NCBI RefSeq assembly: GCF_012927415.1
Contig: NZ_JABBPF010000010.1
Coordinates: forward strand, 1 to 32,248
From: Polaromonas sp.
Lineage (GTDB): Bacteria > Pseudomonadota > Gammaproteobacteria > Burkholderiales > Burkholderiaceae_C
Length of the DNA stretch: 32,248 bases
Direction: 5' to 3'
The notes under the pieces are model-generated. The model made no database searches. It was not told the DNA's origin and saw only the letters and a list, made by a program, of their open reading frames with translations. This document shows positions 1-6,915 of the stretch, piece after piece (positions within the stretch are counted from its first letter, which is position 1; every line of letters starts with the position of its first letter). The position numbers and the translations under genes were made by a program.

Positions 1-1
1 G

Positions 2-211
2 CCGGGAGCAATGCAAAATCAACCCGCGCCGCAGTCGGGCGCCTTGCCCGCCGCGCCGCCCGCTTCAGCTGCAACTCCCGGTAAACCAGCAGTGACGCCA
101 GCTGCTGTGGGCGCAGCCCCGGCCGCATTGCCCGCTGCCAGTTCCGCCAGGCCTGCCGTTGCGACTTCTCCGGCTTCCGCAAACCCGCCGCCCACGGCAA
201 TCGCCAAATAA
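2..211 (+). CDS. 3' end of an upstream gene (Pro/Ala-rich tail), possibly a GspC/GspN-like T2SS component
   Basis: The frame is open from the first bases of the window and ends with TAA at 209-211, so this is probably the C-terminal tail of a gene starting upstream rather than a 66-aa protein. An internal ATG at 11 has no clear ribosome binding site. The tail is almost only Pro, Ala, Ser, Thr and Val, a low-complexity composition with no recognisable domain. It stops about 40 bp before gspD and looks co-transcribed with it. In Xps-type type II secretion operons the gene just before gspD is the inner-membrane GspC/XpsN-like protein, so that is a reasonable guess from position only. The visible part carries no sequence evidence for function. 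Confidence 0.5.
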   Translation, partial: PGAMQNQPAPQSGALPAAPPASAATPGKPAVTPAAVGAAPAALPAASSARPAVATSPASANPPPTAIAK

Positions 212-251
212 TTCAGAACACCGGCTGCGACCGGAAAATTAAGGAATCTTG

Positions 252-2510
252 ATGAGGAAACATTCATACGCGCAGCTGGCAATGCTGATGGCTTATTGCC
301 TGCCAGTCGCATTGGTCGGTTGCGCCACGCAGCCAGGCTTTTTACCCGCAGCGAAGAGCCCCGAGCTGGCAAGTCCTATCCTGCTGACAGCCCCCCCGGG
401 CGGGGACGGAACGCAGGACATGAAAAAAGATGCAAAAAAGGATGACGACAACCAGATGAAGATCACGCCGGGCACCGGCGTCTTCGTCAAACCTGCAGCA
501 GTCATCGCCGTTCCTTCGGGCGCCAAAGACATCTTGCTCAACTTCGAAGGTGCAGACCTGCGTGAGGTGGTGCGCGTGGCCATGGGCGACATGCTGCACG
601 AAAACTACACGATTGACCCCAAGGTCAACGGCACCGTGACCATCCACACCAGCCAGGCCGTCAGCCGGGCCGCTGTGCCTGCCATCCTTGAAACCGTGCT
701 GCGTATGAACGGCGCGGCCATGGTGCGTGAAAACGGCGTTTACAAGATCGCACCCATCGGCAACGCGCTGCGCGGTGCCACCACGCCCCAGGTCGGCAAC
801 CTGCAGCAGGGTTACAGCGTTCAGGTGGTGCAGCTGCAATTCATCTCATCGCGCGAAATGGCCAAGATCCTCGAACCCCTGGTGCCCGAAGGCAGCATCC
901 TGCGGGTCGATGAAACCCGAAATCTGCTGATCCTCGCCGGCGCCGAGGGTGAGATGCGCCACGCCCTTGAGACCATAAGTGTGTTCGACCTCGACTGGCT
1001 GGCCGGCATGTCGGTCGGCCTGTTCACCCTGAAAAGTGTGGATGTCAAAAGCGTCATGCCCGAAATTGAACTCCTCTTCGGCGACAAATCCAAGGGGCCG
1101 TTCGCCGGCATGCTGCGCGTCATTCCCATGGAGCGCATGAACGCCTTGCTCGTCGTCAGCCCACGGGCGCAATACCTGGAACAGGCGAAGATCTGGGTTG
1201 AACGGCTCGACCGCAACGGCGGCAAGAGCGGCACCCGCCTGCACGTTTACGCGGTACAAAACGGCAATGCCGAAAAGATCGCAGCGCTGCTCAGCCAGGT
1301 GATTGGCGGTAATTCTTCTTCCGGTTCGTCCAACCAGCCTATGGTAGCCCCCGGTCTGGCGGCAGCCACTCTGCAGACGGGCGGCGCTCCGGGTCAGGGT
1401 ACCAGTTCGCTTGGCGCTGCTGCGGGCGGCGCATCTGTCGGCGCTGCGCTTGGTGCCACACCAACAGCAACAGGCCCCGGCGTGGTCGCGGCCGGCACCG
1501 GCGAAGCGCTCGGTCTGGGCTCGGCCAGTACCATCAAGGTCATTGCCGACCGCGACAACAATGCCCTGCTGGTGATGGCCAACGGCGCTGAATACGAAAA
1601 AATCGAGGAAGCCATTAAAAAGCTCGACGTCGTGCCGCGCCAGGTGCTGGTCGAGGTCACCATTGCCGAGGTAACTCTCAACGGAGCGCTCAGCTATGGG
1701 CTTGAATGGTTCTTTAGCAGCGGCAATGTGAACGGCTCGCTGTTAAATTCCGGCGGTATTGGCGCGGGGCTTTCCACACCGACCGGATCGGTCTCGCCGC
1801 AACTGCCTTTCTCTGCTGTCTGGCGCGGCGCCGGCGGTAATATCAAGGCGGTGCTGAGCGCATTGGCGAAGACCACCAAGGTCAACGTGCTCTCGTCACC
1901 GCACATCATGGTGACAGACAACCAGGTGGCCAAAATCAACGTCGGTTCCAGCGTCCCGGTGCAGGGACAAAGCACCCTGACTGGCACCACCGCCAACACC
2001 GCCATCACCACTTCGGTCAACTACATTGACACCGGCGTTGTGCTTTCGGTGCGGCCGCACATCAACGCGGGCGGTTTGGTTACGCTTGAGGTCAGCCAGG
2101 AAGTCAGCGACGTGCAAATCGGTGTGACCACCACCGGCCTCAATTCTCCGACCATCAACAAGCGCTCCGCGCAAACCATTGTGGCCGTGCAGTCGGGTGA
2201 CACCATGGTGTTGGGCGGCCTGATCAAGGACGACAACGAAAACGGATCATCGGGTCTGCCCTTCCTGTCCGAGATCCCCGTGGTTGGCGCGCTTTTTGGC
2301 GCGAAGACCCAAACCAAGACACGTCGCGAGATGATCATCACCATCACACCGCGTGTAGTGAATGATTACCAGCAGGCCCGTGACGTCACCGCCGAGTTCC
2401 GCAAAAAACTCACCGGCATGCGCAAGCTGAACCCGGAATCAGGCGCCACCGTCAAAGAATCGGAAATCAGCGCCAACCCCTTCGAAATTGAAAAATCACC
2501 AGCACGCTAA
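252..2510 (+). CDS. gspD: Type II secretion system secretin GspD (lipoprotein form)
   Basis: Outer-membrane secretin that forms the channel for folded proteins leaving the periplasm. A short signal peptide ends in a lipobox, LVGC, with the lipidated Cys at residue 24, as in the Xanthomonas secretin XpsD. An N0 domain begins near residue 93 (LLNFEGADLREV), and N1 begins near 187 (VQVVQLQFISS). A Gly/Ser/Ala-rich insertion occupies roughly 350-427. The secretin core runs from about 463 (VLVEVTIAEV), through VPVQGQ (about 567) and SPTINKRSAQT, to VLGGLI and PFLSEIPVVGALFG, and ends in ITPRVV plus a short tail that may bind a pilotin. The length of 752 aa is normal for GspD. ATG 252 is chosen over TTG 249 because AAGGAA at 241-246 is well spaced for it. 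The domain order and lipobox make the family assignment secure; the system it serves is inferred. Confidence 0.93.
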   Translation: MRKHSYAQLAMLMAYCLPVALVGCATQPGFLPAAKSPELASPILLTAPPGGDGTQDMKKDAKKDDDNQMKITPGTGVFVKPAAVIAVPSGAKDILLNFEGADLREVVRVAMGDMLHENYTIDPKVNGTVTIHTSQAVSRAAVPAILETVLRMNGAAMVRENGVYKIAPIGNALRGATTPQVGNLQQGYSVQVVQLQFISSREMAKILEPLVPEGSILRVDETRNLLILAGAEGEMRHALETISVFDLDWLAGMSVGLFTLKSVDVKSVMPEIELLFGDKSKGPFAGMLRVIPMERMNALLVVSPRAQYLEQAKIWVERLDRNGGKSGTRLHVYAVQNGNAEKIAALLSQVIGGNSSSGSSNQPMVAPGLAAATLQTGGAPGQGTSSLGAAAGGASVGAALGATPTATGPGVVAAGTGEALGLGSASTIKVIADRDNNALLVMANGAEYEKIEEAIKKLDVVPRQVLVEVTIAEVTLNGALSYGLEWFFSSGNVNGSLLNSGGIGAGLSTPTGSVSPQLPFSAVWRGAGGNIKAVLSALAKTTKVNVLSSPHIMVTDNQVAKINVGSSVPVQGQSTLTGTTANTAITTSVNYIDTGVVLSVRPHINAGGLVTLEVSQEVSDVQIGVTTTGLNSPTINKRSAQTIVAVQSGDTMVLGGLIKDDNENGSSGLPFLSEIPVVGALFGAKTQTKTRREMIITITPRVVNDYQQARDVTAEFRKKLTGMRKLNPESGATVKESEISANPFEIEKSPAR

Positions 2511-2780
2511 TTTTTTCGGCTACACATGTTTCATACGCGTTACTGGGGGCGTAAAAGCCGGGCCAAAATCTGCGATTTCCCAGCCTCCTTCACAGTAAGG
2601 AAGGGGGACTGAAGTGCGGCCACATCCGGTAACGTAAAGAGATTAGGTATCTGCGACCACTGGTTTAATCTGTTCGTGTTTCCGGAATTTAGTGATTGGT
2701 AACAACGCACTTTTTTCCGGCGACAAACGTCTTTTTTTTGTCTGAAATTATTTTAATTTTGCCAAGATTGGAAACGTAAC
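2511..2780 (+). promoter_or_regulatory. Conserved promoter/leader region of secreted paralogue 1
   Basis: Gene-free 270 bp between gspD and the first paralogue. It carries the blocks shared with the two other paralogue leaders: block I GCTACACATGTTTCAT (2519-2534), block II GGTAACGTAAAGA (2628-2640) and block III ATTTAGT (2687-2693). A T-rich stretch ending in GGAAACG just before the ATG is block IV, nearly the same as in the third leader. Block I lies only 8 bp after the gspD stop, so this gene has its own promoter region. At the place where the third leader has a clear -10 box, only a weak CACAGT (2591-2596) is visible. AGATTA and TAATCT after block II can pair. Function is unknown. Confidence 0.55.
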
Positions 2781-3716
2781 ATGAAAACCACTTTTCAAAG
2801 AACCCTGGTCGCCGCTTCTGTCGGCGCAGCGATGCTCGCTGCTGTCGGCACTGCCAGCGCCAACTCGCTGCTATTCCCTTTCTTCACCACGACCAGCGGC
2901 GCCCAAAGCGCGCTCAGCATCTCCAGCAACACCAACGCCGTCGGTGCTCCGGAAACGCTGCATTACGTTTACAACTACGGTGACGCCTGTACCCACTACG
3001 ACGGCAATGGCAAGGTCACTGCCAACGACCTGATGCAGCATTCCATCGCCTCACCGTCCGCCGGCGGTTATGGCAAGGCCGCTGGCGCTGACGGCTCCAC
3101 GCCGTTTTACTTTCCCCTGGCCAACAGCTTCGGTTTTCTGGTGGTGTCTAACAAGAGCAGCCCCGGCCCCGACGTCATCACCGGCGACATGGCCATTGTT
3201 GACCCGTCTACCGGCCTGGTCGTGTCGTATGCGGGCATCAGCAACGGTTTGGCGACCAACGTTGCTGCCAACGAAGGCAATTACGCCGCCATCACCGACA
3301 ACAACTTCAACCTGACCACCTATGGCTCGGGCCTGGTCGACACGTCCTGGTATGGCGTCGTGGTGGGCGACATGTCCCCAGCCATCATTGCCAGCGCCAA
3401 CTGGACCGGCGCATCCACCCTGGGCAACAATGGCGTGGTGTATGACAACGACGAGCAGGCTTTCTCAGGGGTGAAGACAAAGGTGCTGAGCTGCGCCGGC
3501 AAATTCGCCACTGCTGACCTCCTGACCAGCGCCCAGCAAGCGGCAGTGGGGCCGAACGGCGGTCTGATTCACGCGACCGGTACCCCTGTTGCGCCTTCTG
3601 CCACTGTGCTGGCCAGCACCGGCTTGATCCTGAACAAGATCCAGGTGGTCAAGGCTGCTGTGGGCGCGCCTTTCGCTGGTAAGCAGTTTCTGCACCGCGA
3701 AGCCAAGTCTTTCTGA
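2781..3716 (+). CDS. Secreted protein of unknown function, paralogue 1 of 3
   Basis: A 311-aa exported protein. It has a classical signal peptide (Lys near the start, hydrophobic core, cleavage after ASA near residue 27) and the mature protein starts NSLLFPFF. It shares with the next two genes the motifs HYVYNYG, ACTHYD, HSIASP, GFLVVS, AIVDP, GLVVSY, ANWTG, NGGL and a final FLHRE. The mature part has exactly two Cys (in ACTHYD and SCAG), the same two as in both paralogues, so one disulphide is likely. There is no membrane segment, lipobox or PEP-CTERM tail. I do not recognise the family. The position just after gspD makes it a candidate substrate of the type II system, which is inference. 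It is the most diverged of the three. Confidence 0.85.
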   Translation: MKTTFQRTLVAASVGAAMLAAVGTASANSLLFPFFTTTSGAQSALSISSNTNAVGAPETLHYVYNYGDACTHYDGNGKVTANDLMQHSIASPSAGGYGKAAGADGSTPFYFPLANSFGFLVVSNKSSPGPDVITGDMAIVDPSTGLVVSYAGISNGLATNVAANEGNYAAITDNNFNLTTYGSGLVDTSWYGVVVGDMSPAIIASANWTGASTLGNNGVVYDNDEQAFSGVKTKVLSCAGKFATADLLTSAQQAAVGPNGGLIHATGTPVAPSATVLASTGLILNKIQVVKAAVGAPFAGKQFLHREAKSF

Positions 3717-3785
3717 TCAAACTATCGTTTTCTCGCCGACCGGGCTTTCTTTAAAGACGGCGGGTTAGGGAATGGTTGGAAAAGA

Positions 3786-3818
3786 CCAAGAAAAAGCCCG
3801 GCAAGGGCTTTTTCTTGG
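3786..3818 (+). terminator. Intrinsic terminator after paralogue 1
   Basis: A perfect 14-bp inverted repeat, with arms at 3786-3799 and 3805-3818 and a 5-base loop. The stem contains AAAAAGCCC/GGGCTTTTT, so T-runs occur on both strands and it could work in either direction. The rest of 3717-3937 shows no gene or other clear signal. Confidence 0.85.
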
Positions 3819-3937
3819 TTCAGCTCGCGCCAATGGCGGCTTTTGCTACTGAGGCATTGCAAAAAAACTGCGCGATTCATGGCGTCTGCATAATTACGCA
3901 CCGTTAGGGTGAGCTTCTGGATAAAACAGAGTTTCTT

Positions 3938-4202
3938 TTTTGCTACTGATGTTGCATTGAAGACGAACCCTCGCAACAGTCGCACTGAATCGTTGTTGCT
4001 GCCCACCATGCACTTGATACAGGGGCATGCATCGAAGGGCGGGTACGACCGGTAACGTAAAGAAGCCATTTGCTCACGCAGGCGAATTGGTCGGACTCGT
4101 AACTTGTGAAATTTAGTTGGTGGATGTAACATCATGCGTGAACGGTAATAACCACCCTCTTTTTTTGCATGAACTCTTTTTGGACACAATAGGAAACGCA
4201 AC
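3938..4202 (+). promoter_or_regulatory. Conserved promoter/leader region of secreted paralogue 2
   Basis: Carries block I GCTACTGATGTTGCAT (3942-3957), block II GGTAACGTAAAGA (4051-4063) and block III ATTTAGT (4111-4117). Block I to block II is 109 bp, as in paralogue 1, and block II to block III is 60 bp. A possible promoter sits where the third leader has its strong one: TTGTTG (3993-3998) and TGATAC (4015-4020), spacer 16. It is weaker than the paralogue 3 promoter. TACGA (4044-4048) and TCGTA (4097-4101) could pair around block II. The leader ends in GGAAACGCAAC directly before the ATG, as in the other copies. The minus-strand reading frame across this region is not credible as a gene. 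Confidence 0.55.
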
Positions 4203-5156
4203 ATGAAAACTTCTTTTCAAAAGACTCTGATCGCCGCTTCTATTGGCGTGGCGATGTTCGCCGCTGTTAGCACCGCCAGCGCCAACTCGCTGCTGTTCCC
4301 TTACTTCACGACCAATTCCGGCGCACAAAGCGTGCTGAGCCTGTCGAACACTGCTACTGGTACCGGTACTGGTGTTGTACCTGTGCACTATGTGTACAAC
4401 TACGGCACGGCTTGCACCCACTACGATGCAAACGGCTCTTTGACCGCCAATGACATCTTGTCGCACTCCATCGCTTCACCTGCTGCTGGCGGTTTCGGCC
4501 TGGCAGTCGGCACTGACAAGTCCATTCCTGTTTACTTCCCATTGGCTAATCAATCCGGCTTTCTGGTGGTTTCCAGCAAGAACACGACATCGACAACCGC
4601 TCTGCGCGGCAGCATGGCCATTGTTGACCCATCAAGCGGCCTGGTGGTTTCCTACCCTGGCATCGACAATGCCCTTGATACCAGCGCCACTGAAGGCAAC
4701 TTCAGTGCTATCAAGGATCTGAACTTCCCATTGACCAGTCTCCCCGGCGCGGTGGTTGCCACTTCTTGGTACGCCGTGGTTGTCGGTGACATGTCTACTG
4801 CTATCACCAACGGTGCAAACTGGACTGGCGCGGTGTCTTTCAGCAATAACGGTAACGTCTACAACAACGACGAAGTGGCCTACTCTGGCACGGCCACCAA
4901 AACCATCACCTGCTCTGGTGCTCTTGTTCCGACCGATCTGGCTACCTCTGCCCAAGCATCGGCTGTTGGTTCCAATGGTGGTCTGATCAACTCAGTCGGC
5001 ACGGTTGTCGCTGGTACTCCCGCTACCGGTGTTGTGTTGATGAAGCTGCAATACGTTCAGCCAGCAGTGGGTGGCGTGTTTGGTGGCAAACAGTTCTTGC
5101 ACCGCGAAGGTGGTACGCCGACTCCAGCGCCGGTGCTACTGGCAAATATGGGATAA
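4203..5156 (+). CDS. Secreted protein of unknown function, paralogue 2 of 3
   Basis: A 317-aa exported protein with the same plan as its neighbours: signal peptide cleaved after ASA, mature start NSLLFPYF, ACTHYD and TCSG as the only two Cys sites, ANWTG, NGGL and FLHRE near the end. It differs by a C-terminal extension of about 15 residues after FLHRE, rich in Gly, Thr and Pro. The first 107 bp of the gene match paralogue 3 with a single mismatch, although the rest has diverged, which points to recent duplication or gene conversion of the 5' end. Codons end in T more often than in paralogue 1. Function is not recognised; export is clear from the sequence. It has its own leader and terminator, so it is probably a single-gene transcript. 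Confidence 0.85.
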   Translation: MKTSFQKTLIAASIGVAMFAAVSTASANSLLFPYFTTNSGAQSVLSLSNTATGTGTGVVPVHYVYNYGTACTHYDANGSLTANDILSHSIASPAAGGFGLAVGTDKSIPVYFPLANQSGFLVVSSKNTTSTTALRGSMAIVDPSSGLVVSYPGIDNALDTSATEGNFSAIKDLNFPLTSLPGAVVATSWYAVVVGDMSTAITNGANWTGAVSFSNNGNVYNNDEVAYSGTATKTITCSGALVPTDLATSAQASAVGSNGGLINSVGTVVAGTPATGVVLMKLQYVQPAVGGVFGGKQFLHREGGTPTPAPVLLANMG

Positions 5157-5225
5157 CAAGCAAGGTGTAACTTATTCCCGCTCTGACGCGCTTGCAGGCG
5201 GTAGTGAATGTCGTCAACAACTCTC

Positions 5226-5251
5226 AAAAGCCCCGTTCTCGGGGCTTTTTT
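5226..5251 (+). terminator. Intrinsic terminator after paralogue 2
   Basis: Perfect 10-bp stem AAAAGCCCCG/CGGGGCTTTT (5226-5235 and 5240-5249) with loop TTCT, followed by more T. It lies 70 bp after the stop codon. The following 5252-5525 holds no gene I can support. Confidence 0.9.
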
Positions 5252-5400
5252 CGTTGGTCACAACGATGCGGGCCGGTTTAAGTCGACATCGCCATGGCGA
5301 GCTTGCGCTTGCAAGCGTTGCCGGGCACTTTCACCTCGGCGAACCGTCGGTGTCCAGAGTCATCAGGTAGCTGTGGGCATTGAATCCTGAAAATATCGGT

Positions 5401-5419
5401 GGCAGGGCAGGGCAGGGCA
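5401..5419. repeat. Short tandem repeat, GGCAG units
   Basis: Three GGCAG units plus a partial fourth in the gap between paralogues 2 and 3. It lies upstream of the shared leader blocks. No function is evident; such 5-bp tracts can vary in copy number by slippage. Confidence 0.6.
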
Positions 5420-5528
5420 TGTGATGGATGGCGAGGCCAGCCAGCAATTCAGCAGCAGAGTTAAAGAGGCGGAAGTGAACGCCAACACCTTGCAAAATTT
5501 GAAAATTGCAATCCGGCCAAGTTTTTCT

Positions 5529-5799
5529 GCTGTCGATGTTGCAATTAACGCACACAGTGTCGAAAGTCAGGCTAAATACCTTTGACCTGATAGGTCTTCC
5601 TTTATATAGTGAGGCCATGAGTCAGGGAGCTGGCACAGCTGGTAACGTAAAAGAAGTCACTTTTCTTACGTAGTCGGCGAAGACTGCCCATGTCTCATGG
5701 ATTTAGTTAGGACAAGTAATACAGTTTGCTCTGGCGGAAACGTCTTTGTATTTTTTGTATGAAATTATTTTATTTTGGCCAAAATAGGAAAAACGCAAC
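5529..5799 (+). promoter_or_regulatory. Conserved promoter/leader region of secreted paralogue 3
   Basis: Block I GCTGTCGATGTTGCAA (5529-5544), block II GGTAACGTAAAAGA (5641-5654, one extra A) and block III ATTTAGT (5701-5707). Block spacing is 112 and 60 bp, matching the other two copies. If the promoter at 5582-5610 is real, blocks II and III are in the transcript, near +25 and +85, and the untranslated leader is about 180 nt. CCATGAG (5614-5620) and CTCATGG (5694-5700) pair perfectly and would close a domain just before block III. Inside it AGCTG-GCA-CAGCT forms a small hairpin, and ACGTAA of block II can pair with TTACGT. This looks like a structured leader RNA, but no known riboswitch class was recognised. 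Confidence 0.55.
5582..5610 (+). promoter_or_regulatory. Sigma-70 type promoter of paralogue 3
   Basis: TTGACC (5582-5587), 17-base spacer, TATAGT (5605-5610), so a start near 5617 is expected. Block I lies 37 bp upstream of the -35, a place where an activator could bind. This is the best promoter match among the three paralogues. Confidence 0.6.
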
Positions 5800-6729
5800 A
5801 TGAAAACTTCTTTTCAAAAGACTCTGATCGCCGCTTCTGTTGGCGTGGCGATGTTCGCCGCTGTTAGCACCGCCAGCGCCAACTCGCTGCTGTTCCCTTA
5901 CTTCACCACCGCCACCGGCGCACAAAGCGTCTTGAGCCTGTCCAACACCGGTGCCGCTCCAGCTACCCAAGCTCTGCACTATGTGTACAACTACGGCCCG
6001 GCTTGCACCCACTACGATGCTAACGGTTCCCTGACCGCCAATGACATTCTGAGCCACTCCATCGCTTCCCCTGCTGCTGGCGGTTTCGGCAAGGTTGTCG
6101 GCAGCGACACGTCGACTCCTGTCTACTTCCCGCTGGCTGGCCAAACCGGCTTCCTGGTCGTGTCCAGCAAGTCCTTCGCTGCCAACGACGCGCTGCGCGG
6201 CAGCATGGCTATTGTTGATCCGACCAGCGGCTTGGTCGTGTCTTACCCAGGTATCGACAATGCAGCTGCAACCAACGGCGCCTTCGGTGCCAATGGTGAA
6301 GGTGACTTCTCTGGCATCACTGATCTGAACTTCCCCCTGACCGCCCTGCCTGGTGGCATCGTGAACACCAGCTGGTTCGGCGTTATCGTCGGCAACATGG
6401 GCCCAGTTATCACCGCCGGTGCGAACTGGACCGGTGGTGTGACATTCACCAACAACGGCAACATCTACAACAACGACGAAGTCGCTTACTCCGGTACAGC
6501 CGGCAAGACCATCACCTGCTCTGGCACGCTCGCGACTTCTGACCTGGCGACCTCTGCCCAGTTGGCTGCCGTCGGCGGCAATGGCGGTCTGGTCAAGGTT
6601 ACGGGAACACCAGTTCCGGCTACCAACGCCACCGGTGTTGTGCTGATGAAGATGCAAACGGTTCTGCCAGCCGTTGGCGCGCCTTTCGCCGGCAAGATGT
6701 TCCTGCACCGCGAACAAGCTGGCCTGTAA
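5800..6729 (+). CDS. Secreted protein of unknown function, paralogue 3 of 3
   Basis: A 309-aa exported protein with the family features: signal peptide with an ASA cleavage site near residue 27, mature start NSLLFPYF, HYVYNYG, ACTHYD, HSIASP, GFLVVS, AIVDP, ANWTG, TCSG, NGGL, and FLHRE five residues from the end. The two Cys are conserved. Codon choice leans to CTG, GGC, AAC and TTC. Together with the best promoter, a perfect terminator and a good leader, this suggests it is the most highly expressed copy; expression level is inference. It shares its first 107 bp almost exactly with paralogue 2. The role is unknown. A surface or secreted structural protein is possible, and I see no enzyme motif. 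Confidence 0.87.
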   Translation: MKTSFQKTLIAASVGVAMFAAVSTASANSLLFPYFTTATGAQSVLSLSNTGAAPATQALHYVYNYGPACTHYDANGSLTANDILSHSIASPAAGGFGKVVGSDTSTPVYFPLAGQTGFLVVSSKSFAANDALRGSMAIVDPTSGLVVSYPGIDNAAATNGAFGANGEGDFSGITDLNFPLTALPGGIVNTSWFGVIVGNMGPVITAGANWTGGVTFTNNGNIYNNDEVAYSGTAGKTITCSGTLATSDLATSAQLAAVGGNGGLVKVTGTPVPATNATGVVLMKMQTVLPAVGAPFAGKMFLHREQAGL

Positions 6730-6796
6730 TCCAGCCCTGGTTTTTGTTGCAAGCCAAGCCAACCTCGCGGTTGGCAAAGCTTGCAGGAAAACAACA

Positions 6797-6825
6797 AAAG
6801 GCCCCGCTTGCGGGGCCTTTTTTTT
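6797..6825 (+). terminator. Intrinsic terminator after paralogue 3
   Basis: Perfect 10-bp stem AAAGGCCCCG/CGGGGCCTTT (6797-6806 and 6811-6820), loop CTTG, followed by a T-run to 6825. Confidence 0.93.
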
Positions 6826-6871
6826 ATCTGGCATTTTGCCGGCGCGCTGTGCGTTTGCGACCTGAGGGCGA

Positions 6872-6880
6872 TGCTAAACT
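6872..6880 (+). promoter_or_regulatory. Candidate extended -10 promoter of Asp-box lipoprotein 1
   Basis: TGCTAAACT lies 36 bp before the ATG. The paralogous gene downstream has TGCTAGACT at almost the same distance (35 bp), while the sequence around it differs. That conservation is the main support. No good -35 box at standard spacing is visible here. Confidence 0.4.
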
Positions 6881-6915
6881 GCTAGGTTAATTTCAATTCG
6901 GGAGACATCGGGAAC

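Noticed and set aside
2540-2640. Possible c-di-GMP-I (GEMM) riboswitch upstream of paralogue 1
   Set aside because: Short resemblance (GGCGTAAAAGCC, GGTAACG), but the tetraloop/receptor parts are missing and the first part is not kept in the other two leaders.
3722-4204. Minus-strand frame of 160 codons between paralogues 1 and 2
   Set aside because: Crosses the terminator and the conserved leader blocks, has no domain, and its composition looks random.
5770-6834. Minus-strand open frame of 354 codons over paralogue 3
   Set aside because: Similar frames appear antisense to the other paralogue because the genes are similar; the forward protein has a signal peptide and conserved motifs.
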